Assembly (NCBI GenBank): GCA_037039685.1
Contig: JAWNGF010000012.1
Coordinates: 124,001 to 188,000 of the forward strand
Direction of reading: 5' to 3'
From: Ceratobasidium sp. AG-K
Lineage: Eukaryota; Basidiomycota; Agaricomycetes; Cantharellales; Ceratobasidiaceae
Length of the DNA: 64,000 nucleotides
Under the pieces are notes generated by a model. It saw only the letters and a program-made list of their open reading frames with translations, did not search any database and had not been told where the DNA came from. This document shows, in pieces, positions 31,571 through 43,383 of the stretch. Numbering within the stretch: the stretch's first letter is position 1; every line of letters starts with the position of its first letter. The translations under genes and the position numbers were made by a program.

Positions 31571-34500
31571 TGGAGAGCAGAAAAGATTTAGAGTGTAGAG
31601 TTGGAAGTGTGTTTTGGAGTAGTAGCAAGTTTTGCAGATGTCGCTACTGATTGTGCTCCCTCTCCCTTTTAACTTTCCTGGAACATAGTTAGATGGTGTC
31701 GGAGCCTTGGGGTGCTGGCATAGAAAGTCCTTGATGATCTTGGACAGGTCGCCAAAGTCTTCTGCCTTTTGCTCCGTGTCTTCTTTGTCCCCATAACCCT
31801 TCCATCTGACCCTGTAAAAAAGTCCATCCTTTGTTTTCTTCCAGTCCAGGATTTTTTCTACTTCATATTTTTCTTCCCCTTCTTCTGTTATGATTGGCGG
31901 TAGTTGGGGCTGGTTTTGTCTGAATTCTGCATCTTCTTTGTAAGGGCTGAGCAAGTCAATGTGAAAAACAGGGTGCACCCTCATTGATGCCGGTAAAGTG
32001 AGTTTGTAAGCGTGTGATCCTATCTTTTGTTTCACAACAAACAGTCCATGCTTTTTGTTATCCAGCTTCCTTGAAGGTCTTTTTGTTTGTATGTTTTTTC
32101 CCAACAGCCATACCAGTTCTCCTTCTTGGTATTTGTTTTTTGGTCTTTCTTCAGGAAGCCTTTGACTTTCCATTGATGCAATAGCTTTGTCGTGGATGTT
32201 ATGCCATTTTTCTGTAATTTTGTTTGCCTCAGGCACTGTTGTTTCTTCTGATGAGATGTTCCAAAGTGGTTCCCTGCTGTAGACAATAGCAAAAGGTAAA
32301 TTACCTGTTACATGGTGCTTCTGCAGATTATAACTGAACTCTGCAATAGGTAACAGGTCCGCCCAATTGTCTTGCCGGTAGTTGACAAAGGACCGCAGCC
32401 ATCCTTCCACCCATTGGTTGATTCTTTCCGTTATCCCATCTGTTTGGGGGTGGTAGGCAGTGCTGAAACTTGGACTAGTTCCAATTCTCTTGTAAATGGC
32501 TTTCATCAGTTTTGAGTTGAAAGTAGTACCCCAGTCTGAGGTTGTGCTTTTTGGGAAACCGTGTAGCTTCCAAACATTTGTGACAAATAGGTTTGCAAGG
32601 TTGCTTGCTGTGTGAGATTCCTTGCAGGGTATGAAGTGCACCATTCTTGAGAATTGATCCACTACTACCATGATGCTGTCCAATCCTTTGGACTTTGGTA
32701 ATTTTACCACAAAGTCAAATGCTATATCTTCCCAGGGTCCTCTTGGAACTTCTAGCGGCTTGATAGGAACAATTGACTTTGAACCCCTTGTTTGTTGGCA
32801 AGTCTCGCAGGATTCCACATATCTTTTTACACTTTGCTTCATCCCCAGTCAGAAGTATCTTCTTGATATTAGTTCTAAAGTCCTAGCTTGTCCCTGATGA
32901 CCTGCAATCTTTGAGTCATGATGTAACTGCATGATGAACAGTCTGGCTTCCTTATCTTCCGGAACGTAGATCTTTCCTTTGAACCATAATAGTCCCTCCT
33001 TGAAGTTGTAATCTTTTGTGCTGTCTTGTAGGGTTCTAGGTAACACTCCCCTTGATTGGCAGATTTCCTTGATCTTTGCCAGTCCTTCATCAGTTTCCTG
33101 AGCTTCCTTGATTGTTGCTATAATGTCTGTGTCCATCTGCCCCATAAACCCTTTAAACTTTTCGGCAGATATCATGACTTGTTCCGGCATGGGGATGTCC
33201 TTGTGGTTTGATTGTCTAGACAATAGGTCCGGTTTAGATGAGAGGATACCTGGGCAGTATATGATATCAAAGTTGTAGGAAGCCAGTAGTTGATGCCATC
33301 TTGCATGTTGTTGGTTGAACGTTCTTGCTTCCTTCCAGAACTGTAGGTTCCTGTGATTGGTGTAGATAGTGATTGGGTCCTTTGTTCCCTCAAGGTATAA
33401 CCTCCAATATGTCAATGATTCTATGATTGCCATAAGTTCTTTGTCGTGGACGTCGTAGTTGAGCTGGGCCTCATTGAAGGATTTCGACAGGAACACTATA
33501 GGGTGTAGGTAGCCATCGTCTTGCCTTTGAGATAGAATTGCTCCCATCGCTACTCCACTTGCATCTGTTTCCAGGAAGAAGGGTTTGTCAGGATCAGGGT
33601 GGCGTAGTGTGGGTTCCCTGCTAATTTCTGCTTTCAGGGCATCAAAAGCTTCCTGTTGATCCTTCTCCCATTCCCATTTGTTATCTGTTCTTGTCAGGGT
33701 AGTTGAGGGCTTTGCTAATTGGCTAAAATTTGGTACAAATCTTTGGTAGAAGTTTGCGAATCCTAGAAATGCTTGAACCTGCTTGACCGTTTTTGGTTCC
33801 TTCCATTCCTTTATTGCCTTGACCTTCTCTTCCTCCATAGAGATGCCCAAATCGCTGATTCTGAGTCCAGTATACATTAATTTGGTGACAAAGAATTCGC
33901 ATTTCAGGAGTTTTGCAAATAGGTTTTCATCCAGTAAGATCTTCAGCACCTTCCTGACATCCACAGTATGTTGACTTCTGTTCTTAGAGAAGACTAGGAT
34001 GTTGTCAATGTATACTATGACACATATGTCAATATGGTTGTGGAAGATGTGATTCATGTATCTTTGGAAAATGGCGGGCGCGTTTTTTAGTCCAAATGGC
34101 ATGACAATGTATTTGAACAGGCCTTCTTTGGTTCTGAAGGCCATCTTCCATTTGTCCCCTTCCCTGATTCTGATGTTGTTGAAACCCATGCGCAGATTGA
34201 TCTTAGAGAAAATTTTTGCATCCTTGATTTTATCCAGAAGATCCTCCATTAAGGGCATTGGAAATCTGTTGTCCTTTGTAATGGTGTTTACTCCTCTGAG
34301 GTCTTGAACAAGCCGTAGTTGGCAAACTGCTTCAGGGTTCTTTGGGTCAATCGGCTTTTTGACAAAGAAACAAGGTGATGCGATGGGGGATTTGCTAGGT
34401 TGAATTTTTCCAGCTGCAATTTCCTTGTCCAGGTATTCCCTTAGTGCAATTGATTCGGCTGGAGAAAGCGGGATTGGTCTAGATGGTTTTGGAAGTTCAG

Positions 34501-35047
34501 CTCCTTCCTTGAAGTCAATGGCGCAGTTGTAAGGACAATGATCCGGAATCCTCTTGAATTTTTCCTTGCTAAACACATCAGCAAATTCCTTGAATTCTTC
34601 TGGTAGGTTGTCTATTGAGGCTGATCTTGCCTGTAAGGGTTCTGGTCGCCATGATATGTGCTTTGTTTTCCAGTCAATATTGGGGTTTGCCTCTTCTAAC
34701 CACTCAAGTCCTAAAATGAGCTTGGATTCTCTGGTAGGCATAGCAAAGAAGAGTTGTTTGAAGGTTTTTCCCTCTACGTCCAGGATAAGTTTGGCTTTGA
34801 AACGTATTTGGTGTGGGAGTTCTTTCCCCTGAATGCCAATCACTTTTTGAGGGGAAGGAAGTTCAATGAGAGGAATATTGTTGGAGTGGGCCCAAGAGAT
34901 GTCTATGAAGTTTTTTGATGCTCCTGAATCAATGAGAGTAGGGATTGGTTCTGTGATTCTGGTGATGTTTGTGTAAACAATGGTTGATTCGTTTGTTGCT
35001 CTAAGGTACATTGTTTCCACCGCCGGTTTCTTGGTCTCTCCACACAC
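31133..35047 (-). pseudogene. pol: pol of element E
   Basis: Collinear with C and F pol. Block 35047-32849 carries protease (LIDSGAS), RT with motif YIDN instead of YIDD, and RNase H (LETDASGVAMGAILSQ). A TGA at about 32846 replaces the Trp of the FWPGMKQ block, then 32842-31133 carries integrase (AFDFVVKLP, TDGITERINQ) and chromodomain. The -1 heptamer to gag is kept at 35068-35074. Both the RT change and the stop would inactivate it. Confidence 0.9.
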
Positions 35048-36083
35048 AGTTAGAGGGAGACCCCTTCTTTTCCCAAATCCTCTATGATCATTGCCTCTCT
35101 TCCCTTTATGCTAGGCTCAGTTGTTATCCATTCCTTGGACAAGCATTTGAGTGATCGGTGACCTTCTTGTCCACACTTCAGACATTGGTTTGATGCTATC
35201 CTTGCCTTGTATACCTTGTCTGGTAACTGTTTTGTCAATGTTTGTCTGCTAGTGGTTGATTGAGGTGTCTTTTTCCTGGTAGAAACCTTGATCTGTTGCA
35301 ATTTCTGATCAATTGAGATTGCAAGAGTGATCCATTGATTAAGGTTAAGTTGTCTTTTGGTTCCATCCTCATTGATAAGGGAGAGTTCAAATCGTGCCAA
35401 TTCCGTCTTGATTTCAGGTTTGAGTCCTTCCTTGAATTGGTTGATAAGGGCTTCTTCTCCCCAATTCACATCAACCATGTGAAAGCAGAATTCTGTTGCG
35501 TAATTTGCCACTGAGTTGACCTGCTTGCTTTTCCGAATATCAGCCTCTGCCTTGGCCTTCTTGTTAGGGTCGCTAAATTGTTCCATGAAGTGTGTCTTGA
35601 ATGCTTCCCATGACATTAGGTTTTGGTCTGGAATTCTGTTGTTCATTGATCAGAGTAACACTTGCGTCCAATGTGTAGCGGACTTGTTATCTGATTTGAA
35701 ATTTGCTAATGCTTCTCTAATTTGTTCTTGTCCTGAACTGTATTGGTTGCCCAACCTGATGATGTAGCTTTCCATCTGGGTGATGAACATTTCTGCTCCT
35801 TCTCCTTTCTTTCCGTCGAAAGCTTCTGGTCTAGTTACCTTTGGGTGCCTAGTTTCCCTTCTGTTGTTGGAATTTTCTGTGGGTTGACACAACCTTTGTT
35901 CCAATTCATCAATTCTGGTAGATTCTGCTTCTGGGTGGGGGGGTGATACAGCATGTAGGAATGCTTTGTCCATCTGTTCGCGCATGTTGTTGATTGCCTC
36001 TTGCATGGTGTTAATTTGTCTGATTGCAACCCTTCCGTCTCCCCTTAGTCCTTCTAGTCCTTGGGTGACTGCTTCATTCCAGG

Positions 36084-36539
36084 TGTCGTAAGCTTCTTCT
36101 TGGTGGCTATGAGACAAGCCGCGATGGAGAGTGGACGGCACTAAGACCTAAGTGACCTCTTGAACCGCAACACACTTAAGCGTCTGTAGGCTCTTGAGGG
36201 TAGGGGTGGTTCTAAGTGTCACTCAGAGGGGATGTTTTGACGAGACAAAACAAGCTGGGGTTACCAGGCTTGTTGGTCTTCTATATATATTCAGAAAGTG
36301 GCCGAGTCATACAAGGCGCAGCCACATGAGTCATACAAGACAGCCAGTCAGGAGTGTCCAAGTGAGTCATGCTGTATGAACAGACATGACTCGTACAAAG
36401 CACAGCCGCGTTACATAATGTAACAGAACAACCACAAGAAGGTGGCAACGCGGCAAACAGAAACAGAAACACAACACAAAGAAGGGGACAGGCGGGCGAG
36501 ACAATAGGCAAGTCCGATGGAGTGAGCTGGCTCACGACA
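36084..36539 (-). repeat. 3' LTR of element F
   Basis: 456 bp, TG...CA. The polypurine tract complement (TTACTCCCCCCT) follows at 36540. Confidence 0.95.
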
Positions 36540-36580
36540 TTACTCCCCCCTATGGGTCCATTTGGGGGACCTGAATGGAC

Positions 36581-37345
36581 CTACTGCACCGTGCAGTCCT
36601 TCCCTTTCCTCAGCATACATTCCTCAAGCCCTTCATCTTCCTCCAGGGTTAGGTCGATGGGATTGAACGCGGTGTTCCCCGGTTCGTCCGAGAACTTCTC
36701 CCATTCTTCCCATGTCTCCTCCTTTGTCCAGTCAGCCTTGGACCAATCCAAGACCCTTTTCTGAACCTCCACAAACTCCTTGTCCCATTGTCGCACGTCT
36801 GGCTCCGTCTCCTTCCATGCCGAAACGTCCGCTTCCTCCCACTTCCACCAGTTAGGCGCCCACTCGAACTTCTCCTTCTGGTACCTTCCCCTTTCCAGCT
36901 TCCAGTCGCTCAAGTCCCTCTCGTAGTTGGCGTCCCAGGCATCGTTCCACCAAGGTCGCAGTGTTGGTTGCCTCCCGTCGTACCCTGGTACCCACTCGCT
37001 TGAGTAAGCCCCTTCTTGTCCCCATTCAACCACCCCAAGCATGTGGGTGGAGAGGAGAACGACCTCCGAGACCTGGAATGCGGCGCACCCCCGGCAGACG
37101 AATATGTCCTTTCGTAGGAGCTGCATGCGTGTCGGCCATTTTTTTCCGACCCACTGGAATTCCCCCAGGTCTGAGTGGAGGATGTCGTCCGAGGCCCTGA
37201 AGTGCATTCTCCCCGAGCCTTGTTGTGACCTCTTGAAAACGTAGAGGGCGGCCCCGGAGTCAAGGATCCTTGCCGTGGCAAAGGCAGGTCCTTCGAGGAC
37301 GCGGGTAAGGTTGTTGGCAATAGAGGAGCGGGTGACAGCAGGCAT
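36581..37345 (-). CDS. ORF3 of element F
   Basis: Intact homologue of the C ORF3, starting MPAVTRSSIANN at 37345 and ending with the same IDLTLEEDE motif and CTVQ tail. It overlaps pol by 436 nt in the -1 frame. Over the first 49 residues it differs from C at four positions, against about eight in the overlapping pol frame, so ORF3 is the constrained frame. It has the same Trp-rich acidic C-terminal half and no membrane segment. Confidence 0.75.
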   Translation of the reverse strand: MPAVTRSSIANNLTRVLEGPAFATARILDSGAALYVFKRSQQGSGRMHFRASDDILHSDLGEFQWVGKKWPTRMQLLRKDIFVCRGCAAFQVSEVVLLSTHMLGVVEWGQEGAYSSEWVPGYDGRQPTLRPWWNDAWDANYERDLSDWKLERGRYQKEKFEWAPNWWKWEEADVSAWKETEPDVRQWDKEFVEVQKRVLDWSKADWTKEETWEEWEKFSDEPGNTAFNPIDLTLEEDEGLEECMLRKGKDCTVQ

Positions 37346-40300
37346 TGTGGAGGACAAAAAAGATTTAGAGCGTAGAGTTTGGGGTGTTTTTTGGAGTAGT
37401 AGCAAGTTTTGCAAGTGACACTACCCGCTTCGCCCCTTCTGCCTTTTATCTTTCCTGGAGCATAGTTAGATGGCGTGGGAGCTTCGGGGTGTCGGCGTAG
37501 AAGGTCCTTGATGATCTTTGAAAGGTGACCAAAATCTTCCGCCCTTTGTTCTGTGTCTTCTTCGCTTCCATAACCCTTCCATCTGACCCTGTAAAAAAGG
37601 CCGTCCTTTGTCTCCTTCCAGTCCAAGATCTTCACTACTTCGTATTCTTCTTCTCCTTCTTCCGTTATGATCGGCGGTGGTCGGGGTTGGTTGCGGCTGA
37701 ATTTGGTGTCTCCCTTGTAAGGACTGAGCAAATCGATGTGAAAAACAGGGTGCACCCTCATTGTTGCCGGCAGATCAAGCTCATAAGCGTGTGATCCTAT
37801 CTGTCGTTTCACGACAAATGGTCCGTGCTTTTTGTTGTCCAGTTTTTTTGAAGGTCTTTTTGTTTGAATGTTCTTTCCAAGCAGCCATACTAGATCTCCT
37901 TCATGGTACTTGCTCTTTGGCTCTTCTTCTGGGAGCCTTTGGGTTTCCATAGATGCAATTGCTTCGTCGTGGATTTTACGCCATTTCCCTGTGATATTGT
38001 TTGCTTCTGGAACTGTTGATTCTTCCGCTGAGATGTTCCACAGTGGTTCCCTCCCGTAGACAATTTCGAAAGGGGAATTACCAGTTACGCGATGCTTCTG
38101 TAGATTATAGCTGAACTCCGCAATCGGTAATAAGTCCGCCCAATCATCCTGCCGGTAGTTGACGAACAATCGTAGCCAGCCTTCCATCCATTGATTGATT
38201 CTCTCCGTTATCCCATCTGTTTGGGGGTGGTAGGCAGTACTGAAACCTGGGCTAGTTCCAATTTTCTCATAAATGGCCTTCATAAGTTTGGAATTGAAAG
38301 TAGTCCCTTGGTCTGAGATCGTGCTCTTTGGGAAACCGTGTAGTTTCCAAACATTTGTGATGAAAAGATTTGCAAGGTCGCTTGCCGTGTGAGATTCTTT
38401 GCAGGGTATAAAGTGCGCCATTCTTGAGAATCGGTCCACCACTACTAAGATGCTGTCTGATCCTCTGGATTTTGGTAATTTCACCACGAAGTCGAACGCT
38501 ATGTCTTCCCACGGTCCTTTTGGAATGTCCAGAGGCTTGATAGGGACTATTGACTTTGATCCCTTTGTCCGCTGGCAGGTCTCGCAGGACTCCACGTATC
38601 TGTTTATGCTTTGCTTCATTCCCGGCCAGAAGTATCTTCTTGATATTAGTTCCAAAGTTCTTGCTTGCCCTTGATGCCCCGCGATTTTTGAGTCGTGGTG
38701 AAATCGCATGATGGCCAGCCTGGATTCCTTATCTTCTGGTACGTAAATCCTTCCCTTGAACCATAATAGTCCCTCCTTGAAGTCATAGTCTTTTGCACTG
38801 TGTTGTAGGGTTTTTGGTAGCGTTTCCCTCGATTTGCACATTTCCTTGATTTGTGCCAACCCTTCGTCTGTTTCTTGTGCCTCCTTGATAGTTTCTATGA
38901 TGTCTGTGTCTACTTGTCCCATAAACCCCTTGAACCTTTCGACAGCTATCATAACTTGTTCAGGCGTAGGGGTATCTTCATGGTCTGATCGTCTAGACAA
39001 TAGGTCCGGTTTGGACGACAGGATTCCAGGGCGGTATATGATGTCAAAGTTATAGGAAGCAAGCAGTTGGTGCCATCTTGCGTGTCGCCGGTTGAACGTT
39101 CTTGCTTCCTTCCAGAATTGTAGGTTCCTATGATCGGTGTAGATGGTGATAGGGTCCCTTGTTCCTTCAAGGTATAGCCTCCAATGTGTTAAAGATTCTA
39201 TGATAGCCATAAGTTCTTTATCGTGGACATTGTAGTTGAGCTGAGCCTCGTTGAAGGACTTTGAAAGAAAAGCAATGGGGTGTAGGTAGCCATCATCTTG
39301 CCTTTGCGACAGGATTGCTCCCATTGCTACTCCACTTGCGTCTGTTTCCAAGAAGAAGGGTTTGTCCGGGTTCGGATGTCGTAGAGTGGGTTCCTTGCTG
39401 ATTTCCGTTTTTAGGGCTTCAAATGCTTCCTGCTGATCGTTTCCCCATTCCCATCTGTTCTCCTTTCTTGTCAAGGTTGTCAGGGGTTTTGCTAATCGGC
39501 TGAAATTCAGTACAAATCTTCGGTAGAAATTTGCGAATCCTAGGAATGCTTGGACCTGCTTGACTGTTCTTGGTTCCTTCCATTCTTTTATGGCCTTGAC
39601 CTTTTCTTCCTCCATTGAGATGCCCGAATCGCTGATTCCAAGTCCAGTATATGTCAATTTGGTGACGAAGAATTCGCATTTTGGAAGTTTTGCGAAAAGA
39701 TTTTCCTCCAGTAAGATCTTTAGTACTTTTCTGACATCCACGGTATGTTGGCTCCTGTCCTTAGAGAAGACTAGGATGTCGTCAATGTATACAATGACAC
39801 ATACGTCGATAAGATCATGGAAAATGTGATTCATATATCTTTGGAAAATGGCGGGCGCGTTTTTTAGACCAAAGGGCATGACGACGTATTCGAAGAGTCC
39901 TTCCTTTGTTCTGAAAGCTGTCTTCCATTCGTCGCCTTCTCTAATTCTGATATTGTTGAAACCCATGCGCAAATCGATTTTGGAGAAAATTTTTGCGTCC
40001 TTGATTTTATCCAAGAGGTCTTCCATCAGGGGCATTGGGAATCTGTCGTCCTTTGTAATGGCATTTACTCCTCTGAGATCTTGAACAAGTCGTAGTTGGC
40101 GAACTGCCCCTGGATTTTTGGGGTCGATCGGCTTTTTGACAAGGAAGCAAGGTGATGCAATGGGTGATTTGCTTGGACGGATTTTCCCTGCTGCGATTTC
40201 TTCATCCAAGTATTCTCTTAGAGCAATTGACTCTGCCGGAGAGAGTGGGATAGGTCTGGCTGGTTTCGGAAGCTCAGCTCCTTCCTTGAAGTCGATGGCG

Positions 40301-40824
40301 CAGTCGTATGGGCGATGATCAGGGATTCTCTTGAATTTTTCCTCGCTGAAGACGTCGGCAAATTCCTTGAATTCTTCGGGCAGGTCGTCTATTGAGGCCG
40401 TCCTTGCTTGAATGGCTTCTGTTCGCCATGATATGTGCTTTGTCTTCCAATCGATGACAGGGTTTGATTCCTCTAACCATTCCAGTCCAAGGATAAGTTT
40501 AGTTTCTCCAGTAGGCATCGCGAAGAAGACTTGTTTGAAAGTTCTTCCCTCTACTTCTAGTTCCAGTTTTGCTTTAAAACGTATTTGGTGAGAGAGTTCT
40601 TTCCCTTGGATTCCAATTACTCTTCTAGGAGTGGAGAGTTCTATGAGTGGAATGCTGTTGGATCGAGCCCACGAAATGTCCAGGAAGTTCTTTGATGCTC
40701 CAGAATCGATGAGGGTTGGTATAGGTTCGGTGATTCCGGCAACGTTCGCGTAAACAATGGTAGATTCATTTGTCGCTCTAAAGTACATTGTTTCCGTTGC
40801 CGGTTTCTTGGTCTCTCCACACAC
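36910..40824 (-). CDS. pol: pol of element F, apparently intact
   Basis: 1304 open codons in the -1 frame from gag. All catalytic motifs read normally: protease LIDSGAS; RT YIDDILVFS; RNase H LETDASGVAMGAILSQ and TDHRNLQFW; integrase HHDSKIAGHQGQ...CETCQR, AFDFVVKLP, SDQGTTFNS and TDGITERINQ; chromodomain EEYEVVKIL and RVRWKGYG. It is the only beta pol here with both RT aspartates, so it is the best candidate source of active enzyme. It would need a -1 shift at 40845-40851, but the gag upstream is truncated by a stop, so this copy would have to be complemented. Confidence 0.93.
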   Translation of the reverse strand: MCGETKKPATETMYFRATNESTIVYANVAGITEPIPTLIDSGASKNFLDISWARSNSIPLIELSTPRRVIGIQGKELSHQIRFKAKLELEVEGRTFKQVFFAMPTGETKLILGLEWLEESNPVIDWKTKHISWRTEAIQARTASIDDLPEEFKEFADVFSEEKFKRIPDHRPYDCAIDFKEGAELPKPARPIPLSPAESIALREYLDEEIAAGKIRPSKSPIASPCFLVKKPIDPKNPGAVRQLRLVQDLRGVNAITKDDRFPMPLMEDLLDKIKDAKIFSKIDLRMGFNNIRIREGDEWKTAFRTKEGLFEYVVMPFGLKNAPAIFQRYMNHIFHDLIDVCVIVYIDDILVFSKDRSQHTVDVRKVLKILLEENLFAKLPKCEFFVTKLTYTGLGISDSGISMEEEKVKAIKEWKEPRTVKQVQAFLGFANFYRRFVLNFSRLAKPLTTLTRKENRWEWGNDQQEAFEALKTEISKEPTLRHPNPDKPFFLETDASGVAMGAILSQRQDDGYLHPIAFLSKSFNEAQLNYNVHDKELMAIIESLTHWRLYLEGTRDPITIYTDHRNLQFWKEARTFNRRHARWHQLLASYNFDIIYRPGILSSKPDLLSRRSDHEDTPTPEQVMIAVERFKGFMGQVDTDIIETIKEAQETDEGLAQIKEMCKSRETLPKTLQHSAKDYDFKEGLLWFKGRIYVPEDKESRLAIMRFHHDSKIAGHQGQARTLELISRRYFWPGMKQSINRYVESCETCQRTKGSKSIVPIKPLDIPKGPWEDIAFDFVVKLPKSRGSDSILVVVDRFSRMAHFIPCKESHTASDLANLFITNVWKLHGFPKSTISDQGTTFNSKLMKAIYEKIGTSPGFSTAYHPQTDGITERINQWMEGWLRLFVNYRQDDWADLLPIAEFSYNLQKHRVTGNSPFEIVYGREPLWNISAEESTVPEANNITGKWRKIHDEAIASMETQRLPEEEPKSKYHEGDLVWLLGKNIQTKRPSKKLDNKKHGPFVVKRQIGSHAYELDLPATMRVHPVFHIDLLSPYKGDTKFSRNQPRPPPIITEEGEEEYEVVKILDWKETKDGLFYRVRWKGYGSEEDTEQRAEDFGHLSKIIKDLLRRHPEAPTPSNYAPGKIKGRRGEAGSVTCKTCYYSKKHPKLYALNLFCPPQCLLSPAPLLPTTLPASSKDLPLPRQGSLTPGPPSTFSRGHNKARGECTSGPRTTSSTQTWGNSSGSEKNGRHACSSYERTYSSAGGAPHSRSRRSFSSPPTCLGWLNGDKKGLTQASGYQGTTGGNQHCDLGGTMPGTPTTRGT

Positions 40825-40826
40825 AG

Positions 40827-42827
40827 TTAGAGGGAGACCCCTTCTTTTCCCGAGTCTTCCGTAATTGTTGCCTCCCTTCCTTTGATGCTAGGTTCCGTCG
40901 TTATCCATTCCTTGGACGGGCATTTGAATGAACGGTGTCCTTCCTGTCCGCACTTCAGGCAGCGGTTGGTTGCTATCCTTGCTTTGTATACTTCATCAGG
41001 CAGCCGCTTTGTAGAGGATTGTCCGTTAGTGGTTGGCTGGGCTGCCTTCTTCCCTGTCGAGGTCTTGATTTGTTGCAATTTCTGGTCAATAGAGATTGCA
41101 ATTGAGATCCACCGGTCGAGGGAAAGTTCTCGTTCTGTTCCATCTTCGTTGATCAGGGTTAGCTCGAAACGAGCTAGTTCGGTTTTCACTTCAGGCTTCA
41201 ACCCTTCCTTGAATTGGTTGATCAGCGCCTCCTGTCCCCAATTTACGTCTACCAGAAGGTATCGGAATTCCGAAGCATAGTTTGCTACAGAGTTGTTTTG
41301 TTTGCATTTTCGGATATCCGATTCGGCTTTAGCTTTCTTGTTGGGGTCGCTGAATTGTTCCATGAAGTGAGCCTTGAAACTTCCCTATGAGGTGAGGTTT
41401 TGGTTATTTTCCCTTTGGTTGAGCGATCGCAAAAGTACTTGTGCCCAGTGAGTGGCAGCTTTGTTCTCGGATTTGAAGTTTGCTAGGGCTTCGCGGATCC
41501 TTTCCTCGCTGGAAGTGTATTGGTCGCCTAGGCGTAAAAAGTAGCTTTCCATTTGTGTGATGAACATTTCGGCACCTTCCCCTTTCTTTCCGTCGAAGGC
41601 TTCTGGACGAGTCACTTTGGGACGACGTGGTCCGCTACCGGTGTTTGGGTTTTCAGTCAGTCGTTGGATTCTTAATTCTAATTCGTCGATCCTGGTAGAT
41701 TCCGCATCTGGATGAGGTGGAGAATTTGATCGCCTAGAGGGGATCCCGTGCAGGGATGCTTCGTCCATTTCTTCCCGCATGTTGTTGATGGTTTCCTGAA
41801 CTTCTGTGATTTTGGTCGTGAAGGAGGCTCCCTCCTGTCGTAAGGTTTCTAGTCCTTGTGTTACTGCCTCATTCCATTCAAGTTGCCCTTGTCTGGTAGT
41901 GTTGAGTTCCTCGCGTACGTTATTCACTAATCCTTGGGTGTTGGTAACTTTGTTTCGGAGGCGGGTTACATCTTGTCCGACTAGGAAGGAATTATGTTCG
42001 CCATTTCTTGCCGAGTTCAGGATGTCCGTTAAGGTTCCTTGTAGGGTGTTCATGGAGTCGTTAAAGATTTGTTGGTTGTTCGCTAGAACTTGTGTGGCTT
42101 GTTCTAGACCACTAAGCCTCCGATCTATAGTGACTCTCATTCTGTCTATAATCCTAATGGTAGCGTTGTGTCTTCCTTCTAGAAGGTCGTCTAAGTCATC
42201 TAAATTGCTAATTACAGTCCTTCCGCTGGAGCTGGAACTAGAACTTGAGCTTCCTGGGTTACTGGCGCTTTGCTGTACTGGGGCTGATTGTTCGGAGTAA
42301 CCCTGTGGGATGTATGGTGGTGCTGGAATAGCCGGTGTGACTGGCTGGGAAGCCACTGGAATTGGTCCTGCGTTGGTGATGGTTCCTCCAATTTGAGGAA
42401 CTGTAGGGACATTGGAAATGTGTGGTGTAGGAGGAGGTCTAATGGGGACAAGTGATACACCCCCATGAGCTTCGGGTTGGGGGGAGAAGTACTGGCTTCT
42501 AGTTCCTAACGGCCACAAGGGACGTGATGGCCCTGGAGTTGCAGTTGGAATACAAATTACAGCCAGGGTGGGGTCATTCGTGAGATCTCCTGGTTCTCTG
42601 TTTGTGATAGTGGGTTCTTCCTCTTGTACCGTTGTCATGTCCGGAATGCCAAAAGCTCCTGGCATTGATGTTTGACTTTGGGGGCGTGATCGGGCGGGTC
42701 CTCCCGCTTGAGTTTGTGCAATATCTTGCTCGTTTAGTGATCCTGTGGGCCTTGCTGCCCGACTGGGTCCTCTTCTTGTTGATATAACGGATGAGGGACG
42801 TGACCCTCCATCTTCTTGAATAGACAT
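40827..42827 (-). pseudogene. gag: gag of element F, one nonsense codon
   Basis: Nearly identical to C gag from ATG 42827 (MSIQEDGGSRPSS). A TAG at 41382-41384 replaces the Trp (TGG) that C has in LTSWGSFKAHF, in the capsid core, and the frame is otherwise open to 40827. The product would lack the end of capsid and the zinc knuckle (CLKCGQEGHRSFKCPS) and no Gag-Pol could form. The change is G to A outside CpG. Confidence 0.9.
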
Positions 42828-42842
42828 GTTTGTGTGTTATTA

Positions 42843-43062
42843 AGCTTGTTTTGTAATGTCGTAAGCTTCTTCTTGGTGGCTATGAGACAAGCCGCGATGG
42901 AGAGTGGACGGCACTAAGACCTAAGTGACCTCTTGAACCACAACACACTTAAGCGTCTGTAGGCTCTTGAGGGTAGGGGTGGTTCTAAGTGTCACTCAGA
43001 GGGGATGTTTTGACAAGACAAAACAAGCTGGGGTTACCAGGCTTGTTGGTCTTCTATATATA
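42843..43062 (-). promoter_or_regulatory. LTR promoter, predicted start and self-priming site of element F
   Basis: On the minus strand TATATATA starts at 43062, AGCTTGTTTTGT starts 33 nt on (43029-43018), and its complement lies at 42854-42843, 2 nt past the LTR. Confidence 0.66.
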
Positions 43063-43312
43063 TTCAGAAAGTGGCCGAGTCATACAAGGCGCAGCCACAT
43101 GAGTCATACAAGACAGCCAGTCAGGAGTGTCCAAGTGAGTCATGCTGTATGAACAGACATGACTCGTACAAAGCACAGCCGTGTTACATAATGTAACAGA
43201 ACAACCACAAGAAGGTGGCAACGCGGCAAACAGAAACAGAAACACAACACAAAGAAGGGGACAGGCGGGCGAGACAATAGGCAAGTCCGATGGAGTGAGC
43301 TGGCTCACGACA
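42857..43312 (-). repeat. 5' LTR of element F
   Basis: 456 bp, three CpG differences from the 3' LTR. Confidence 0.95.
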
Positions 43313-43383
43313 CCAGGCTAGTTGTGCCTGCCTTGTGGTGTTAAGATCTTCCTGTATGTTGTTTACCAGTCCTTGTGTGTTTG

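Larger units (their letters stand above)
36084..43312 (-). mobile_element. Ty3/gypsy chromovirus F (family beta), nested in gag of E
   Basis: 456-bp LTRs (36084-36539, 42857-43312) with target duplication CCAGG (36079-36083, 43313-43317). LTRs differ at three sites, all CpG. pol and ORF3 are intact; gag has one nonsense codon. The youngest-looking copy in the window. Confidence 0.96.

Noticed and set aside
1658..43312. Classical Neurospora-type RIP (CpA bias)
   Set aside because: The differences between LTR pairs fall at CpG, not generally at CpA.
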